In this document: positions 8,679-17,040 of the stretch, one piece after another
Numbering within the stretch: position 1 is the stretch's first letter
How the letters are laid out: each line of letters opens with the position of its first letter
Source of the DNA: Thiogranum sp.
GTDB taxonomy: Bacteria; Pseudomonadota; Gammaproteobacteria; DSM-19610
DNA: 64,000 bases
Direction of reading: 5' to 3'
NCBI GenBank assembly: GCA_024102665.1
Contig: JAGFJP010000008.1
Span: forward strand, 1 to 64,000
Notes under the pieces: model-generated
What the model was told of the DNA's origin: nothing
The model's input: the letters and a program-made list of their open reading frames with translations, nothing else
The model's database searches: none
Position numbers and translations under genes: made by a program

Positions 8679-10048
8679 CACACCAACCGAAAACCCCGCA
8701 TGTCGCCGTTATAGGCGCGGGTTTCTGTGGACTGGCGGCGGGATACGAACTCTGCAGGCAAGGCATACGCGTCACGCTGATCGAACAGGACGAAGAGATC
8801 GGAGGACTGGCAGGAAGCTTCCGTGTCAACGGCGCCAGTCTGGAAAAGTTCTACCACCACTGGTTTACCAACGATGAGCATGTCATGCGCCTGGTCGAGG
8901 AGTTGGGGTGCGAGGAGAACATAATCAGGCGGCCCACGCGCACTGGCATGTACTACGCCAACAATTTCATGAGGCTGTCGACGCCTCTGGACCTTCTGCA
9001 GTTCAAACCGCTTCCGGTGCTTGACCGCATAAGGCTGGGGCTGCTCGCGCTCCGGGCGCGGCGGGTCAGGGACTGGCGGCAACTGGAAAAGCTCACTGCC
9101 GCCGACTGGTTGAAACAAATGGGTGGTGACAACGTCTATCGCATCGTCTGGGAGCCGCTGCTCAGAGGCAAGTTCGGCGACTATGCGTCCGAGGTCTCGG
9201 CGGTCTGGTTCTGGAACAAGCTGAAGCTGCGCGGCGGCAGCCGGGGAAAGGGCGGCGAGGAGGTTCTGGCCTATTACAAGGGCGGGTTTGCCGCGCTTGC
9301 CGGGCGTGTTGCCGATGAAATACAGAATCGTGGAGGGACCATCGAAACGGGCGCCAGGGTCAGGTCCCTGCTTGTCAGGGATGGTCAGGTCACCGGTGTC
9401 CGCACCAGCGCAGGTGAACTGGCGGCGGACGCTGTTATCGCAACGCCTGCGCTCCCTGTCATCGCGCAGTTACTCGAACCTTGCGTTGCCGGGGAGTATC
9501 TGGCCACGCTGAGGCGGATCCGGTTTCTCGCCAACATATGCCTGGTGCTGGAACTCGATCGCAGTCTGTCGGAAACTTACTGGCTGAACGTCAACGATCC
9601 GGGATTTCCGTTCGTGGGGATCATCGAGCATACCAATTTTGAACCTCCGGCCACTTACGGTGGCAAACACATTGTCTATCTCTCAAAATACCTGCTGGAG
9701 GATGATGCGTTGTTCCGGATGGAAGATGACCAGGCTGTCGATTACTGCGTGCCTTATATCCAGCGCATGTTCCCGAAATTCGAGCGTGCCTGGATACGTC
9801 AGCACCATGTCTGGCGCGCCAGATACTCGCAACCGATTGTAGAGCGCAACTATGGCGCCCTGATTCCCGCAGCGCATACGCCGCTCAGGGAATTCTATAT
9901 AGCAACCATGGCCCAGGTTTACCCCGAGGACCGCGGAACCAACTATGCGATCAGGGAAGGGCGCAGGATCGGCCGCCAGGTTGCCGACAGGCTGAAGACA
10001 GCGCCAGGGAGTCAGGAAGCTGATATTCGACGCGTTTTCCGCACCTGA
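8675..10048 (+). CDS. NAD(P)/FAD-dependent oxidoreductase (amine-oxidase/UGM-like)
   Basis: A 457-residue flavoprotein. The N-terminal Rossmann motif VAVIGAGFCGLAAGYEL is followed by EQDEEIGGLAGSF and a YHHWF segment, as in protoporphyrinogen-oxidase and UDP-galactopyranose-mutase-like families. The C-terminus has the second FAD motif near YIATMAQVYPEDRGTNYAIREGRRIG. The start at 8675 (ATGA overlap) is preferred over the long upstream extension, which is only a shadow of the previous gene. Related proteins sit in polyprenyl-glycan clusters and may oxidise or isomerise a lipid-linked sugar; the exact reaction is unknown. Third gene of a coupled operon. Confidence 0.83.
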   Translation: MTHQPKTPHVAVIGAGFCGLAAGYELCRQGIRVTLIEQDEEIGGLAGSFRVNGASLEKFYHHWFTNDEHVMRLVEELGCEENIIRRPTRTGMYYANNFMRLSTPLDLLQFKPLPVLDRIRLGLLALRARRVRDWRQLEKLTAADWLKQMGGDNVYRIVWEPLLRGKFGDYASEVSAVWFWNKLKLRGGSRGKGGEEVLAYYKGGFAALAGRVADEIQNRGGTIETGARVRSLLVRDGQVTGVRTSAGELAADAVIATPALPVIAQLLEPCVAGEYLATLRRIRFLANICLVLELDRSLSETYWLNVNDPGFPFVGIIEHTNFEPPATYGGKHIVYLSKYLLEDDALFRMEDDQAVDYCVPYIQRMFPKFERAWIRQHHVWRARYSQPIVERNYGALIPAAHTPLREFYIATMAQVYPEDRGTNYAIREGRRIGRQVADRLKTAPGSQEADIRRVFRT

Positions 10049-10074
10049 TTGACCAGCGTGATGACCAGTACCGT

Positions 10075-10575
10075 ATGACCACCGAAACCCGTCTTCCGAT
10101 CCTGGACGAGACACGTGCGCAGTTTCTCAGCCACCACGTCTCGATACTCGTCGCATCCTGCAATGCCGCATGCATGCCTTCGGTGGTGCGCGCCTACGGT
10201 TGCCGGGTGGCGCCCGATCGCCGTGCGATCACGGTGTTCCTGTCGGTGGCGCAATCGACCGCTGTGCTCAGAGACCTCGGCGCGGGCGGCGCCATCGCCG
10301 TGGTGTTCAGCCGTCCGACGACGCATGAAACGCTGCAACTGAAAGGGGCCAGGGCCAGCATCGCGCCGCTCGCCGACGGCGATCGCGAGCTGACGCTGGC
10401 ATACGGCTGCAGCTTCGGGGAGGAGGTCGCTTCGGTCGGCTTCGGCGAGCCGTTTCAACGCGCGATCATGTCCGGCACCGGCGAAGAAGCCGTCGCCGTG
10501 ACCTTCACGCCCGCTGCCGCGTTCGAGCAGACGCCGGGTCCATCCGCCGGTCAGCCTCTCGCTGTGAAATCATGA
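10075..10575 (+). CDS. Pyridoxamine-phosphate-oxidase-like flavin split-barrel protein
   Basis: A 166-residue protein with the split-barrel pattern of PNPOx-like proteins: FLSHHVSILVASCNAACMPSVVRAYGCRV, then the strand TVFLSVAQSTAVLRDL, then IAVVFSRPTTHETLQLKG. Such proteins bind FMN, F420 or haem, and many are uncharacterised. Its stop overlaps the ATG of the next gene (ATGA at 10572-10575), which also begins with a split-barrel domain. The pair therefore looks like a coupled two-subunit or duplicated system. Confidence 0.65.
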   Translation: MTTETRLPILDETRAQFLSHHVSILVASCNAACMPSVVRAYGCRVAPDRRAITVFLSVAQSTAVLRDLGAGGAIAVVFSRPTTHETLQLKGARASIAPLADGDRELTLAYGCSFGEEVASVGFGEPFQRAIMSGTGEEAVAVTFTPAAAFEQTPGPSAGQPLAVKS

Positions 10576-11918
10576 TCCCGACGCTCAGCGAACTGCGTCA
10601 TTGCTTCGAGGGCGCGGTACCCTCGGTGATCGCGACCTGCGCGCCCGACGGCACGCCGAACGTCGCCTACCTTTCACAGGTGCATTTCGTCGATGCCGAG
10701 CACGTGGCGCTGACCTTCCAGTTCTTCAACACCACGCGCAAGAACATCCTGGTCAATCCGCGCGCAGTGGTGCAGGTGGTCGATCCGGTGTCGGCCGCGC
10801 ACTACCGTCTGCAACTGGAATACCTGCGCACCGAGACCGAGGGTCCGCTGTTCGAGAGCATGAAGGCGAAGCTCGCCGGTATCGCCTCGCACACCGGCAT
10901 GAGCAAGGTGTTCCGACTGCAGGGGTCGGACGTGTACCGGGTGCTGGATATCGAATGCGTGTTCGGTGAGTCCTCCGCCCGCGACGCGCCGCGCCAGCCG
11001 CTGCTGCACGGACTGCGCGCCTGCCTCGCGGAGCTGGTCGGTTGCACCGACCTGGCGACACTATTCGACAGCGCGCTGCAAGGGCTGGAACGCCACTGCG
11101 GCATCCGCCATGCAATGCTCCTGGTGCACGATGCGGCTCGCGCGCGGCTGTACACCGTCGCCAGCCGCGGCTATCCGCAATCCGGTGTCGGTTCGGAGAT
11201 CGGCATCGGCGAAGGCATCATCGGCGTCGCTGCGCGCGAACGCTCGCCGATCCGCATCGGCTATGCCGCACAGGAATACCTCTACAGCCGGGTGGTGCGC
11301 GAAGGCTTCGAGAAGAGCACGGCCGGCGATGCGCTGGAAACCTCCATCCCGTTTCCCGGACTCGCGGATTCCGGCAGCCAGCTTGCGGTGCCGGTGAGCT
11401 GCGGCGATCGCCTGCACGGTGTGCTGTATGTGGAAAGCCCGCAGGAGCGGCGATTCACGTACGAAGAGGAGGACGCGCTGGTGGTGCTGGCGGGGCAGTT
11501 ATCCTTGTCCATCGAGCTGCTCGCGCATACCGCCGAACATCACGAAGAGACAGCCGTCGCCGCGGCCCCGCCGTGCGCCGTGCGGGGTGCGGCGGTCGCC
11601 ATCAAACACTTCGCCGCCGACCACAGCGTGTTTGTCGACAATGACTACCTCATCAAGGGCGTGGCTGGCGCGATCTTCTGGAAACTGGTGCGCGACCATG
11701 CCGATGCCGGGCGCAGCGAGTTCAGCAACCGCGAGTTGCGTCTCGATCCGACACTCAAGCTGCCGGATATCACCGACAACCTGGAAGCGCGGCTGATCCT
11801 GCTGCAACGCCGGCTCGCTGATCGCTGCACCTGCATCGCCATCGAAAAAACCGGCCGCGGCCGCTTCCGCCTCAACGTCGGCCGGCCGCTCACGCTCACC
11901 GACGTGCCGGGGCGCTGA
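10572..11918 (+). CDS. Split-barrel (PNPOx-like) plus GAF-domain protein
   Basis: A 448-residue multidomain protein. Residues about 10-130 are a flavin split barrel (AVPSVIATCAPDGTPNVAYLSQVHFVD, FFNTTRKNILVNPRAVVQV). Residues about 150-320 form a GAF domain (LFDSALQGLERHCGIRHAMLLVHD, IGIGEGIIGVAARERSPIRI, LAVPVSCGDRLHGVLYVES). The last 110 residues contain a probable winged helix (FSNRELRLDPTLKLPDITDNLEARLILLQRRL, GRGRFRLNV). The layout suggests a redox- or ligand-sensing protein. It is coupled to the stand-alone split-barrel gene upstream. No output enzyme domain is seen. Confidence 0.7.
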   Translation: MIPTLSELRHCFEGAVPSVIATCAPDGTPNVAYLSQVHFVDAEHVALTFQFFNTTRKNILVNPRAVVQVVDPVSAAHYRLQLEYLRTETEGPLFESMKAKLAGIASHTGMSKVFRLQGSDVYRVLDIECVFGESSARDAPRQPLLHGLRACLAELVGCTDLATLFDSALQGLERHCGIRHAMLLVHDAARARLYTVASRGYPQSGVGSEIGIGEGIIGVAARERSPIRIGYAAQEYLYSRVVREGFEKSTAGDALETSIPFPGLADSGSQLAVPVSCGDRLHGVLYVESPQERRFTYEEEDALVVLAGQLSLSIELLAHTAEHHEETAVAAAPPCAVRGAAVAIKHFAADHSVFVDNDYLIKGVAGAIFWKLVRDHADAGRSEFSNRELRLDPTLKLPDITDNLEARLILLQRRLADRCTCIAIEKTGRGRFRLNVGRPLTLTDVPGR

Positions 11919-11970
11919 CGCAGGGTAACGACTACCGTTATCCCGTATAAAAAAGCGGTCCGACAGACTC

Positions 11971-12975
11971 CTAGACCCCGTTTGACGCCACCGGCAGCGT
12001 GTACAAACCGGAGCCCCGGCGTCGTGACGCATTGCGGTCCCGGCCGCCTGTTCCGGTGTCCAGCGAGTCGTTCATCAGATCGCCGCCGGCCAGCCAGCGC
12101 GCGCACTCCGGCCCCAGCTCGCGCATTGCGCGTGCTTCATACTCCGCGCAGTCGGCCGCGCTCAGCGTCTCCGACCAGCGTCCGTTGACGCCCTGGTTGA
12201 TGAACACCTGGGCGCCGCCGTCCCAGAAGGCGCCGCCGAGCGGCACGCTGATGGTGGCGTTCTGTTTCATCCAGTCAAAGCGGCAATAGCTGACAATGTC
12301 CGGCCAGCGCGCCTCGTCGATGGCGATGTCGAGGAAGCGGGCGATGCGGCGCATTTCGCCTTCCATGTCGCGCTTGAGGTCATTGAAATGCACCATCAGC
12401 ACGTTGGGCAGATGGCGGATTGCCCACCAGCTGCGTATGTTGTCCCAGAACGGCCAGAACGGATGCCCGTCCTTGTCCATCCAGTCGCGCCAGTAGCGGC
12501 GGATATCCGCGGGCGGCGGCTCGATGGCCGGGCCGATACGGCCGGGCGTGTCGTTCAGCGCCGCGTACCAGGCGGCGTTGGCGTTCACGTGATGGTTGTA
12601 CATGCTCCACACCACGTCGCGGCCGTCGCGGGCGATGCAGATGTATTTCGCTTTCGGCGAGAACACCAGCGCATCGACCGGCAGGTGTGTCTTGATAATG
12701 CGCCGGTGCGTCTGCGCCTCGACCTCGGCCAGCTTGATCTCTTTGGGCGGCACACGCAGATCGAGCCAGGGCGACAGTTCGGCGACCGGCAGCGTCGGAT
12801 CACCGCCGAACAGCATCTGCGCCACCATCTGCTGCATCCAGGTGGTGCCGGACTTGGCGTAGGTGGCGATGACGATGTCATCGTCGCGGAACCGGAAGTC
12901 GTTCCAGATGGTTGAATCAAAGTGATGATTGTGCATTTCCCGCGTTTTGACGGGCCATTCGATGGAGTTGGTCAT
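11971..12975 (-). CDS. PAPS-dependent sulfotransferase
   Basis: A 334-residue sulfotransferase that moves sulfate from PAPS to an unknown acceptor. The 5'-phosphosulfate loop is YAKSGTTWMQQMV near the N-terminus. The 3'-phosphate motif is ARDGRDVVWSMYNHH in the middle. The start at 12975 has AGGAG about 9 bp upstream; the in-frame start at 12999 does not. Family and length match cytosolic-type sulfotransferases (Sulfotransfer_1). It stands alone, convergent with the split-barrel pair. Acceptors in this family range from phenols and steroids to lipids, so no substrate is assigned. Confidence 0.85.
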   Translation of the reverse strand: MTNSIEWPVKTREMHNHHFDSTIWNDFRFRDDDIVIATYAKSGTTWMQQMVAQMLFGGDPTLPVAELSPWLDLRVPPKEIKLAEVEAQTHRRIIKTHLPVDALVFSPKAKYICIARDGRDVVWSMYNHHVNANAAWYAALNDTPGRIGPAIEPPPADIRRYWRDWMDKDGHPFWPFWDNIRSWWAIRHLPNVLMVHFNDLKRDMEGEMRRIARFLDIAIDEARWPDIVSYCRFDWMKQNATISVPLGGAFWDGGAQVFINQGVNGRWSETLSAADCAEYEARAMRELGPECARWLAGGDLMNDSLDTGTGGRDRNASRRRGSGLYTLPVASNGV

Positions 12976-13019
12976 GGCATCAGCTCCTGTCGTGTCCATT
13001 CATCCATAATCGGGTTCAT

Positions 13020-13070
13020 GGGCCAGAACACAGATGCCGCTGATGTTGGCCGGAATTGTGTTCTGGGCCC
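13020..13070. repeat. REP/RAYT-like palindromic repeat, copy A
   Basis: A 51-bp imperfect palindrome. The left arm GGGCCAGAACACA pairs with the right arm TGTGTTCTGGGCCC, with one bulged base. It lies between the sulfotransferase start and the cytochrome c stop. Aligned with the reverse complement of the repeat at 13698-13749 it shares the AGAACACAGAT block and about two thirds of the rest, so the two are diverged copies in opposite orientation. Confidence 0.75.
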
Positions 13071-13083
13071 GCACATGGTGCCG

Positions 13084-13584
13084 TCACTTCATCGCCTGCT
13101 GCTGCGGCAGATTCTTCGGCGTGAAATCGAAATACGGCGTCGACACCGCCACCCCGGGCGCCGCCGCGTCCGGCGCCGGCTCGCCCGCCGGACCCGCGTC
13201 GCGCAGGTAGCGATACATCGCGATCAGGTCGGCGTCGGTCATTTCGCGCAAGTTGAACCAGGGCATGGGCGGACGCATCGGCTGGCGCGTGCGTGCTACC
13301 CATTGCGTTTCGGAAATCTGCTGCGCGAGCAGCCGCAGGTTCGCAGGATAGGTCGTACCCCACGGCCCCTGGAACCCGACCGGGCTGCCGGTCAGCCAGA
13401 CGTTCTCGGGTACTTTGCCCTCCATCTGCATATAGCCCGGCGTGTGGCAGTCGTTGCAGCCGCCGGTGATCAACAGATAACGCCCGTGCTCGATCGTTTG
13501 CTGATCCGCAGGGGCGGCGGTACTCGCTGCCGGAATCGCAACAAGCGACATCAGCAGGCAATACAGCATTGCGTTTTTTTTCAT
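13084..13584 (-). CDS. Exported monohaem cytochrome c
   Basis: A 166-residue periplasmic electron carrier. The signal peptide (residues 1-23, ending ASTAA) follows a good AGGAGA ribosome site. The haem site is Cys43-Asn-Asp-Cys46-His47. Met residues in RPPMPWFNLREMTD could give the axial ligand, and YRYLRDAG is the usual C-terminal helix. The Pro/Ala-rich tail is longer than in small class I cytochromes. It is a lone gene bracketed by two inverted copies of the same palindromic repeat. The redox partner is unknown. Confidence 0.85.
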   Translation of the reverse strand: MKKNAMLYCLLMSLVAIPAASTAAPADQQTIEHGRYLLITGGCNDCHTPGYMQMEGKVPENVWLTGSPVGFQGPWGTTYPANLRLLAQQISETQWVARTRQPMRPPMPWFNLREMTDADLIAMYRYLRDAGPAGEPAPDAAAPGVAVSTPYFDFTPKNLPQQQAMK

Positions 13585-13697
13585 GGCCTGTCTCCTTTGC
13601 CACAGTGGTCGTGTGTCGATTAGCTTAGCGGGAAACGAGGAAAGGCGTCGCTAAATCCTGGCTCAGGAAATGCTAATTTTTTGCTAAACGGAGGAAC

Positions 13698-13749
13698 GGG
13701 GTCAGAGCATAATGACAACGAATATTAGCGAAATCTGTGTTCTGACCCC
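13698..13749. repeat. REP/RAYT-like palindromic repeat, copy B
   Basis: A 52-bp palindrome with arms GGGGTCAGAGCA and TGTTCTGACCCC. It begins right after the stop of the 13755-14375 gene on the minus strand and could act as its 3' hairpin. Its reverse complement matches copy A at 13020-13070, most clearly over AGAACACAGAT. Such GGGGTCAGA palindromes are typical products of REP-associated tyrosine transposases, none of which is in the window. Confidence 0.78.
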
Positions 13750-13754
13750 GGCAA

Positions 13755-14375
13755 TCAACGCAGGCTGGTTTCTTCCCACCAGTCGGGAAACGCTGCGCGA
13801 ACCTGGTCCGTTTCGTACAGCGCATTTGCGGTCTGCAGTGCCGCGATGCCGGAAGGCGTCGAGATCCGCCAGGCATTGTCGATGAACTCCAGGCGTTTAC
13901 CCGGCACCAGCCCCTTTGCCTGAAGCCAGTCGCGTATGCGTGCCTCGTGCCAATCCGTCTGAAATTGCACAATGATGCCGCCCGGCAGCGAGCGCAAGCG
14001 GCCGCCTTGCGGGTGGTCGCCGAACACCGGTGAGAGGCGCGCGGATGATCCGTGCATGCTTTGTATCAGCTCCTGCGCGTCAGTTCCGGGCAGTCTCCAG
14101 ATGCGTACCTGTCCAGACGGTTGGCTGAGCGGCACCGCATTCGGGTATATGGCTGCAACTCCGCCTGACGGGCCGATATCACCGAATTCTGCGATGAGCC
14201 CTGGCTGCTGCCAGATGCCGCGCTGTCGTTCGCCGTCGTACCAGTACTGGTCGGCCATATCCGCCGCGCTTTTGCCGCCCGCGCAGAGGCAGGCGCTGCA
14301 TATGGAGAACAGCAGTGCGATCATCCAGGGGGCGCCCCGGGTCAATGTCTGAAAAACTTCGCTTATGGATGACAT
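13755..14375 (-). CDS. Exported stand-alone subtilase-prodomain-like protein
   Basis: A 206-residue protein with an N-terminal export signal (WMIALLFSICSACLCAGG). The C-terminal 75 residues (GGIIVQFQTDWHEARIRDWLQAKGL, then STPSGIAALQTANALYETDQVRAAFPDW) have the strand-helix-strand pattern and closing AxPDW of S8 peptidase N-terminal prodomains. It starts 18 bp after the stop of a secreted S8 peptidase that lacks such a prodomain. I infer that it acts in trans as chaperone or inhibitor of that protease. The N-terminal 80 residues match no known domain. Confidence 0.6.
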   Translation of the reverse strand: MSSISEVFQTLTRGAPWMIALLFSICSACLCAGGKSAADMADQYWYDGERQRGIWQQPGLIAEFGDIGPSGGVAAIYPNAVPLSQPSGQVRIWRLPGTDAQELIQSMHGSSARLSPVFGDHPQGGRLRSLPGGIIVQFQTDWHEARIRDWLQAKGLVPGKRLEFIDNAWRISTPSGIAALQTANALYETDQVRAAFPDWWEETSLR

Positions 14376-14393
14376 AACATGAATTCAATTGTG

Positions 14394-16193
14394 TCAGCGT
14401 CCATGGAATATCAACTGCCATTCGTCAAGCCGGCCGGCATCCTGTGCGGCGAGATCGCGGACCGCCAGCGTCCAGGTACCATCAGCGGGTTCGCCCAGAT
14501 ACCGTGCGCTGCCGAATATCCATTCCAGGTAAGGGGTGCAATTGTCCTGCCAGCAAGCGTGCGTCTCCGCCAGCCGGCTCACCGTACCCGATGGTCCGGT
14601 CAGTTCGATGTCGAGATCACCGGAATAGGGGTGATCGGCGCTCACGATGATTTCCACCCATTCGATCTCCGTGATGCCGCTGGAGGTGACTGACAGGGCG
14701 CTGGTAATTCCTGTTGGCTCATTGTCCGGTATGGCCACATCTGCAAGTGTGCCTGGTGTGACATGCCGCGACGGCGCACCCGAACGGTAATCCGTCCAGC
14801 TTTCCGCCAATGCCACAGCGGCTGCGGCGTCGACGGCGCCGAACCCGTACGTATGGTTGATGTTATAGCCGGCGGCGTTGGTCTGCCAGTCGGCATGGGT
14901 CGCATCGTTGCGGCGTGCGCTCTGTGCCAGGATGATCCGTACATCGCGCCAGCCGAGGGCGGGGTTGGTCTGCAGCATCAGCGCCGCCACGCCGCTCACC
15001 AGCGGTGCGGCTGCGGAGGTTCCCTGCAGACAGCGGGTGTATTCGAGCACGCTGTAGTCCTCTGCGCCGCCGGCGTTGAGACCTTCTGCGCCGCTGCGGT
15101 CGGTGGTCGCAAGTCGGCCGGCGGCGCTGCAGCTTCCAGTGCCTCCCGGTGCGCTCAGCCACAGGTTGGCGCCCGGCTCCGAGTACGATGCGCGCTGACC
15201 GGACGGTCCGAGCGCGGCTACCGCAATTACACCGCGATGATTGGCGTAGCCGTCGTAGTTGGCATTGTCGCCGGCAAGCGCCCCGTTACCGGCAGCCCAC
15301 ACATACAGGGTGCCGAGTCCCGCGCGGCCCTGCGCCAGCCCGGTCTCGATAGCGCTGCGCCAGACCTGCGGCGCGAATTGCAGATCGGCCCGGCCGTCCG
15401 GCGAGCCCCAGCTGTTGCTGCGTACCGCGACCGCGTCACCGCGTGTCATGGCATCCGCCAGATCCTGTATGCGACCGCTCGCCACGGCATTCAGCCCCAC
15501 CAGAGAAGCGCGCGGCGCAACGCCGCTAAGGCCGCGTCCGTTGAGGTCGCGGGCCGCGATCAGGCCGGCCGCCATGGTGCCATGCGAGCCGCCGGTGGGA
15601 TCGCTGCCACTATTGACGTAATCATGGCTTTCGCCCGTGGCCACATTCTGGAACAGGTCTTCGTGTCCGACCTCCAGGCCATCGTCGACCACCGCGACCT
15701 GAACTCCCTCGCCGCGGCAGCTGTTGGCAGGCGCGCAGGTGTTCCATACCGGCATTACGTCAACGTCTTCGCCCGGCCAGGCGAGATTGTTCAGGTGCCA
15801 CTGGTCGGAGAGCAAAGGGTCGGTCTCGGGATTTGCTGCGCCGGGTTCGCCCGAGATACTCGCGGAGGGGGCGCTTTCGCCGGCCGTATTCAGCGCGGTG
15901 ACGACATAGTGATAAGGCACCGCGTTCGTCAGCCCGGTGTGCAAAAGCGACGCAGCGTCAACCTCGATAAAGGCCGCCGGGTTGATACCCGTCAGCGGAT
16001 CTGTCGACCAATAGACACGGTAAGACTGCGCTGTGGCGACCGCGGCCCACGTCAGTTGCAGCATACCATCGCCGGGTTCCACCTGCAGATTCACGGGTGC
16101 GGCAGGCGCAGCGGGCGTGCTGCTGTCGCTGCCGCCGCCACCGCCGCAAGCCGACAACACGCACAACAGCCCGAGTGTGATGATCAGCCGGAT
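14394..16193 (-). CDS. Secreted subtilase (S8) lipoprotein with FN3 and P/proprotein domain
   Basis: A serine protease of about 600 residues. A hydrophobic segment ends in the lipobox LSAC, followed by GGGGG. A fibronectin type III-like domain spans about residues 30-125 (PVNLQVEPGDGMLQLTWAAV). The S8 domain has Asp in VAVVDDGLEVGHEDL, His in GSHGTMAAG and Ser in QGTSAAAPLVSG. The last 120 residues form a P/proprotein domain (SADHPYSGDLDIELTGPSG). No ATG fits the signal peptide: the only in-frame ATG (16406) adds 71 residues that are a shadow of the DUF169 gene. Candidates are ATC at 16193 and CTG at 16187, the latter overlapping the DUF169 stop as CTGA. Part of a minus-strand operon. Confidence 0.85.
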   Translation of the reverse strand: MRLIITLGLLCVLSACGGGGGSDSSTPAAPAAPVNLQVEPGDGMLQLTWAAVATAQSYRVYWSTDPLTGINPAAFIEVDAASLLHTGLTNAVPYHYVVTALNTAGESAPSASISGEPGAANPETDPLLSDQWHLNNLAWPGEDVDVMPVWNTCAPANSCRGEGVQVAVVDDGLEVGHEDLFQNVATGESHDYVNSGSDPTGGSHGTMAAGLIAARDLNGRGLSGVAPRASLVGLNAVASGRIQDLADAMTRGDAVAVRSNSWGSPDGRADLQFAPQVWRSAIETGLAQGRAGLGTLYVWAAGNGALAGDNANYDGYANHRGVIAVAALGPSGQRASYSEPGANLWLSAPGGTGSCSAAGRLATTDRSGAEGLNAGGAEDYSVLEYTRCLQGTSAAAPLVSGVAALMLQTNPALGWRDVRIILAQSARRNDATHADWQTNAAGYNINHTYGFGAVDAAAAVALAESWTDYRSGAPSRHVTPGTLADVAIPDNEPTGITSALSVTSSGITEIEWVEIIVSADHPYSGDLDIELTGPSGTVSRLAETHACWQDNCTPYLEWIFGSARYLGEPADGTWTLAVRDLAAQDAGRLDEWQLIFHGR

Positions 16194-16912
16194 GCGAAAC
16201 GTGTCTTGTCCTGGCTTGCGTAGTCCGCTACTGCGAGGTCGGCCTGGCAGGCCGAGCGCAGTTTTTCGATAACACCGCCGAGTTGTCGCGCCGGCAGCGC
16301 GCAGGTCATTTCGTTGTTGCCCATACCCGTGCGTACCCGGCTGAGCATACAGCCGACACTCATGGCTGGCTGATCGAGTTCTTTGGCGATAGGAATGATA
16401 TGGCACTGCGGTTTGCCCTCGATGCGGATATCGGGCATGGCATCCTTCATGATCATTGCCTGTTTGCTGTTCAGGCGCAACAGAACCACGTCCGGGTCGA
16501 CCGGGCTCTCGTCCAGGGGCCCGTAGGTAATGAAGTCCGGTTTCTCCTTGAGCGTGGGTATGTGAGGGAATACCGACGGATCCACCCAGCCGGCCTCCAC
16601 GAGGCAGCCCACATCATCGTTGCCGGCCACCTCGTCAAGTGACTTGAGTCCGTGCGTGACCGATCCGACGCTGCAGTTTCCGTGATCTTCCGGCACCGTG
16701 GTGAAGGTGCGTGACGCGCCATGCATCCAGAACACGCAGCCTGCGGAAACCCGTCCGGTGCGGCCGTCTTTGGCAGGCGCAGGCATCGGATCATCGAAAG
16801 CCTTCGTGCCGGGAGGCGCCGTTCGGGAAAATGTGATGGCCAGCGGTGGTGAAGCCAGACCTAGCAGGGAAGTCAACTCAGATGCCATGTCAGCGAATTG
16901 TTGTTTGGCCAT
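16184..16912 (-). CDS. DUF169 family protein
   Basis: A 242-residue protein starting MAKQQFADMASELTSLLGL, with GAGGAG about 10 bp ahead of the ATG at 16912. The pattern PPLAITFSRTAP, AGCVFWMHGASRTFTTVPEDHGNCSVGS and the closing ALPARQLGGVIEKL segment match DUF169. This family is found in anaerobes and sulfur bacteria and has no firm function. Conserved Cys residues (AGCVFW, GNCSVG, VGCML) could bind metal or cofactor. No export signal is seen. It follows the LPPNPCG-tailed lipoprotein gene, and its stop overlaps the likely start of the subtilase. Confidence 0.78.
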   Translation of the reverse strand: MAKQQFADMASELTSLLGLASPPLAITFSRTAPPGTKAFDDPMPAPAKDGRTGRVSAGCVFWMHGASRTFTTVPEDHGNCSVGSVTHGLKSLDEVAGNDDVGCLVEAGWVDPSVFPHIPTLKEKPDFITYGPLDESPVDPDVVLLRLNSKQAMIMKDAMPDIRIEGKPQCHIIPIAKELDQPAMSVGCMLSRVRTGMGNNEMTCALPARQLGGVIEKLRSACQADLAVADYASQDKTRFASG

Positions 16913-16949
16913 ATGCAGGTTACTCCTCTCGTGGACGTCGTGAACGATG

Positions 16950-16963
16950 CTCAATCAATTGAG
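16950..16963. promoter_or_regulatory. Short palindrome upstream of the DUF169 gene
   Basis: CTCAATCAATTGAG has perfect 6-bp arms around CA and lies about 38-51 bp before the DUF169 ATG. It might be an internal operator or promoter element. It does not match a full Fnr or Crp consensus, so no regulator is assigned. Confidence 0.3.
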
Positions 16964-16987
16964 ATTTACGCCAGGAGCGCAGCGGGA

Positions 16988-17012
16988 GCGGGATACCTTG
17001 CCGGTACCCCGC
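16988..17012. other. Intergenic hairpin after the LPPNPCG lipoprotein gene
   Basis: GCGGG-A-TACC pairs with GGTA-C-CCCGC around a TTGCC loop, with one A-C mismatch. No U-run follows on the minus strand. This suggests an RNA-processing or stabilising hairpin that may lower downstream expression rather than a complete terminator. Confidence 0.35.
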
Positions 17013-17040
17013 CCGTTGCACACTTCGTACAGACAGCCTG

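Noticed and set aside
16950-16963. Fnr site before the DUF169 gene
   Set aside because: CTCAATCAATTGAG has only one TTGAT-like half and the wrong spacing; kept only as an unexplained palindrome.
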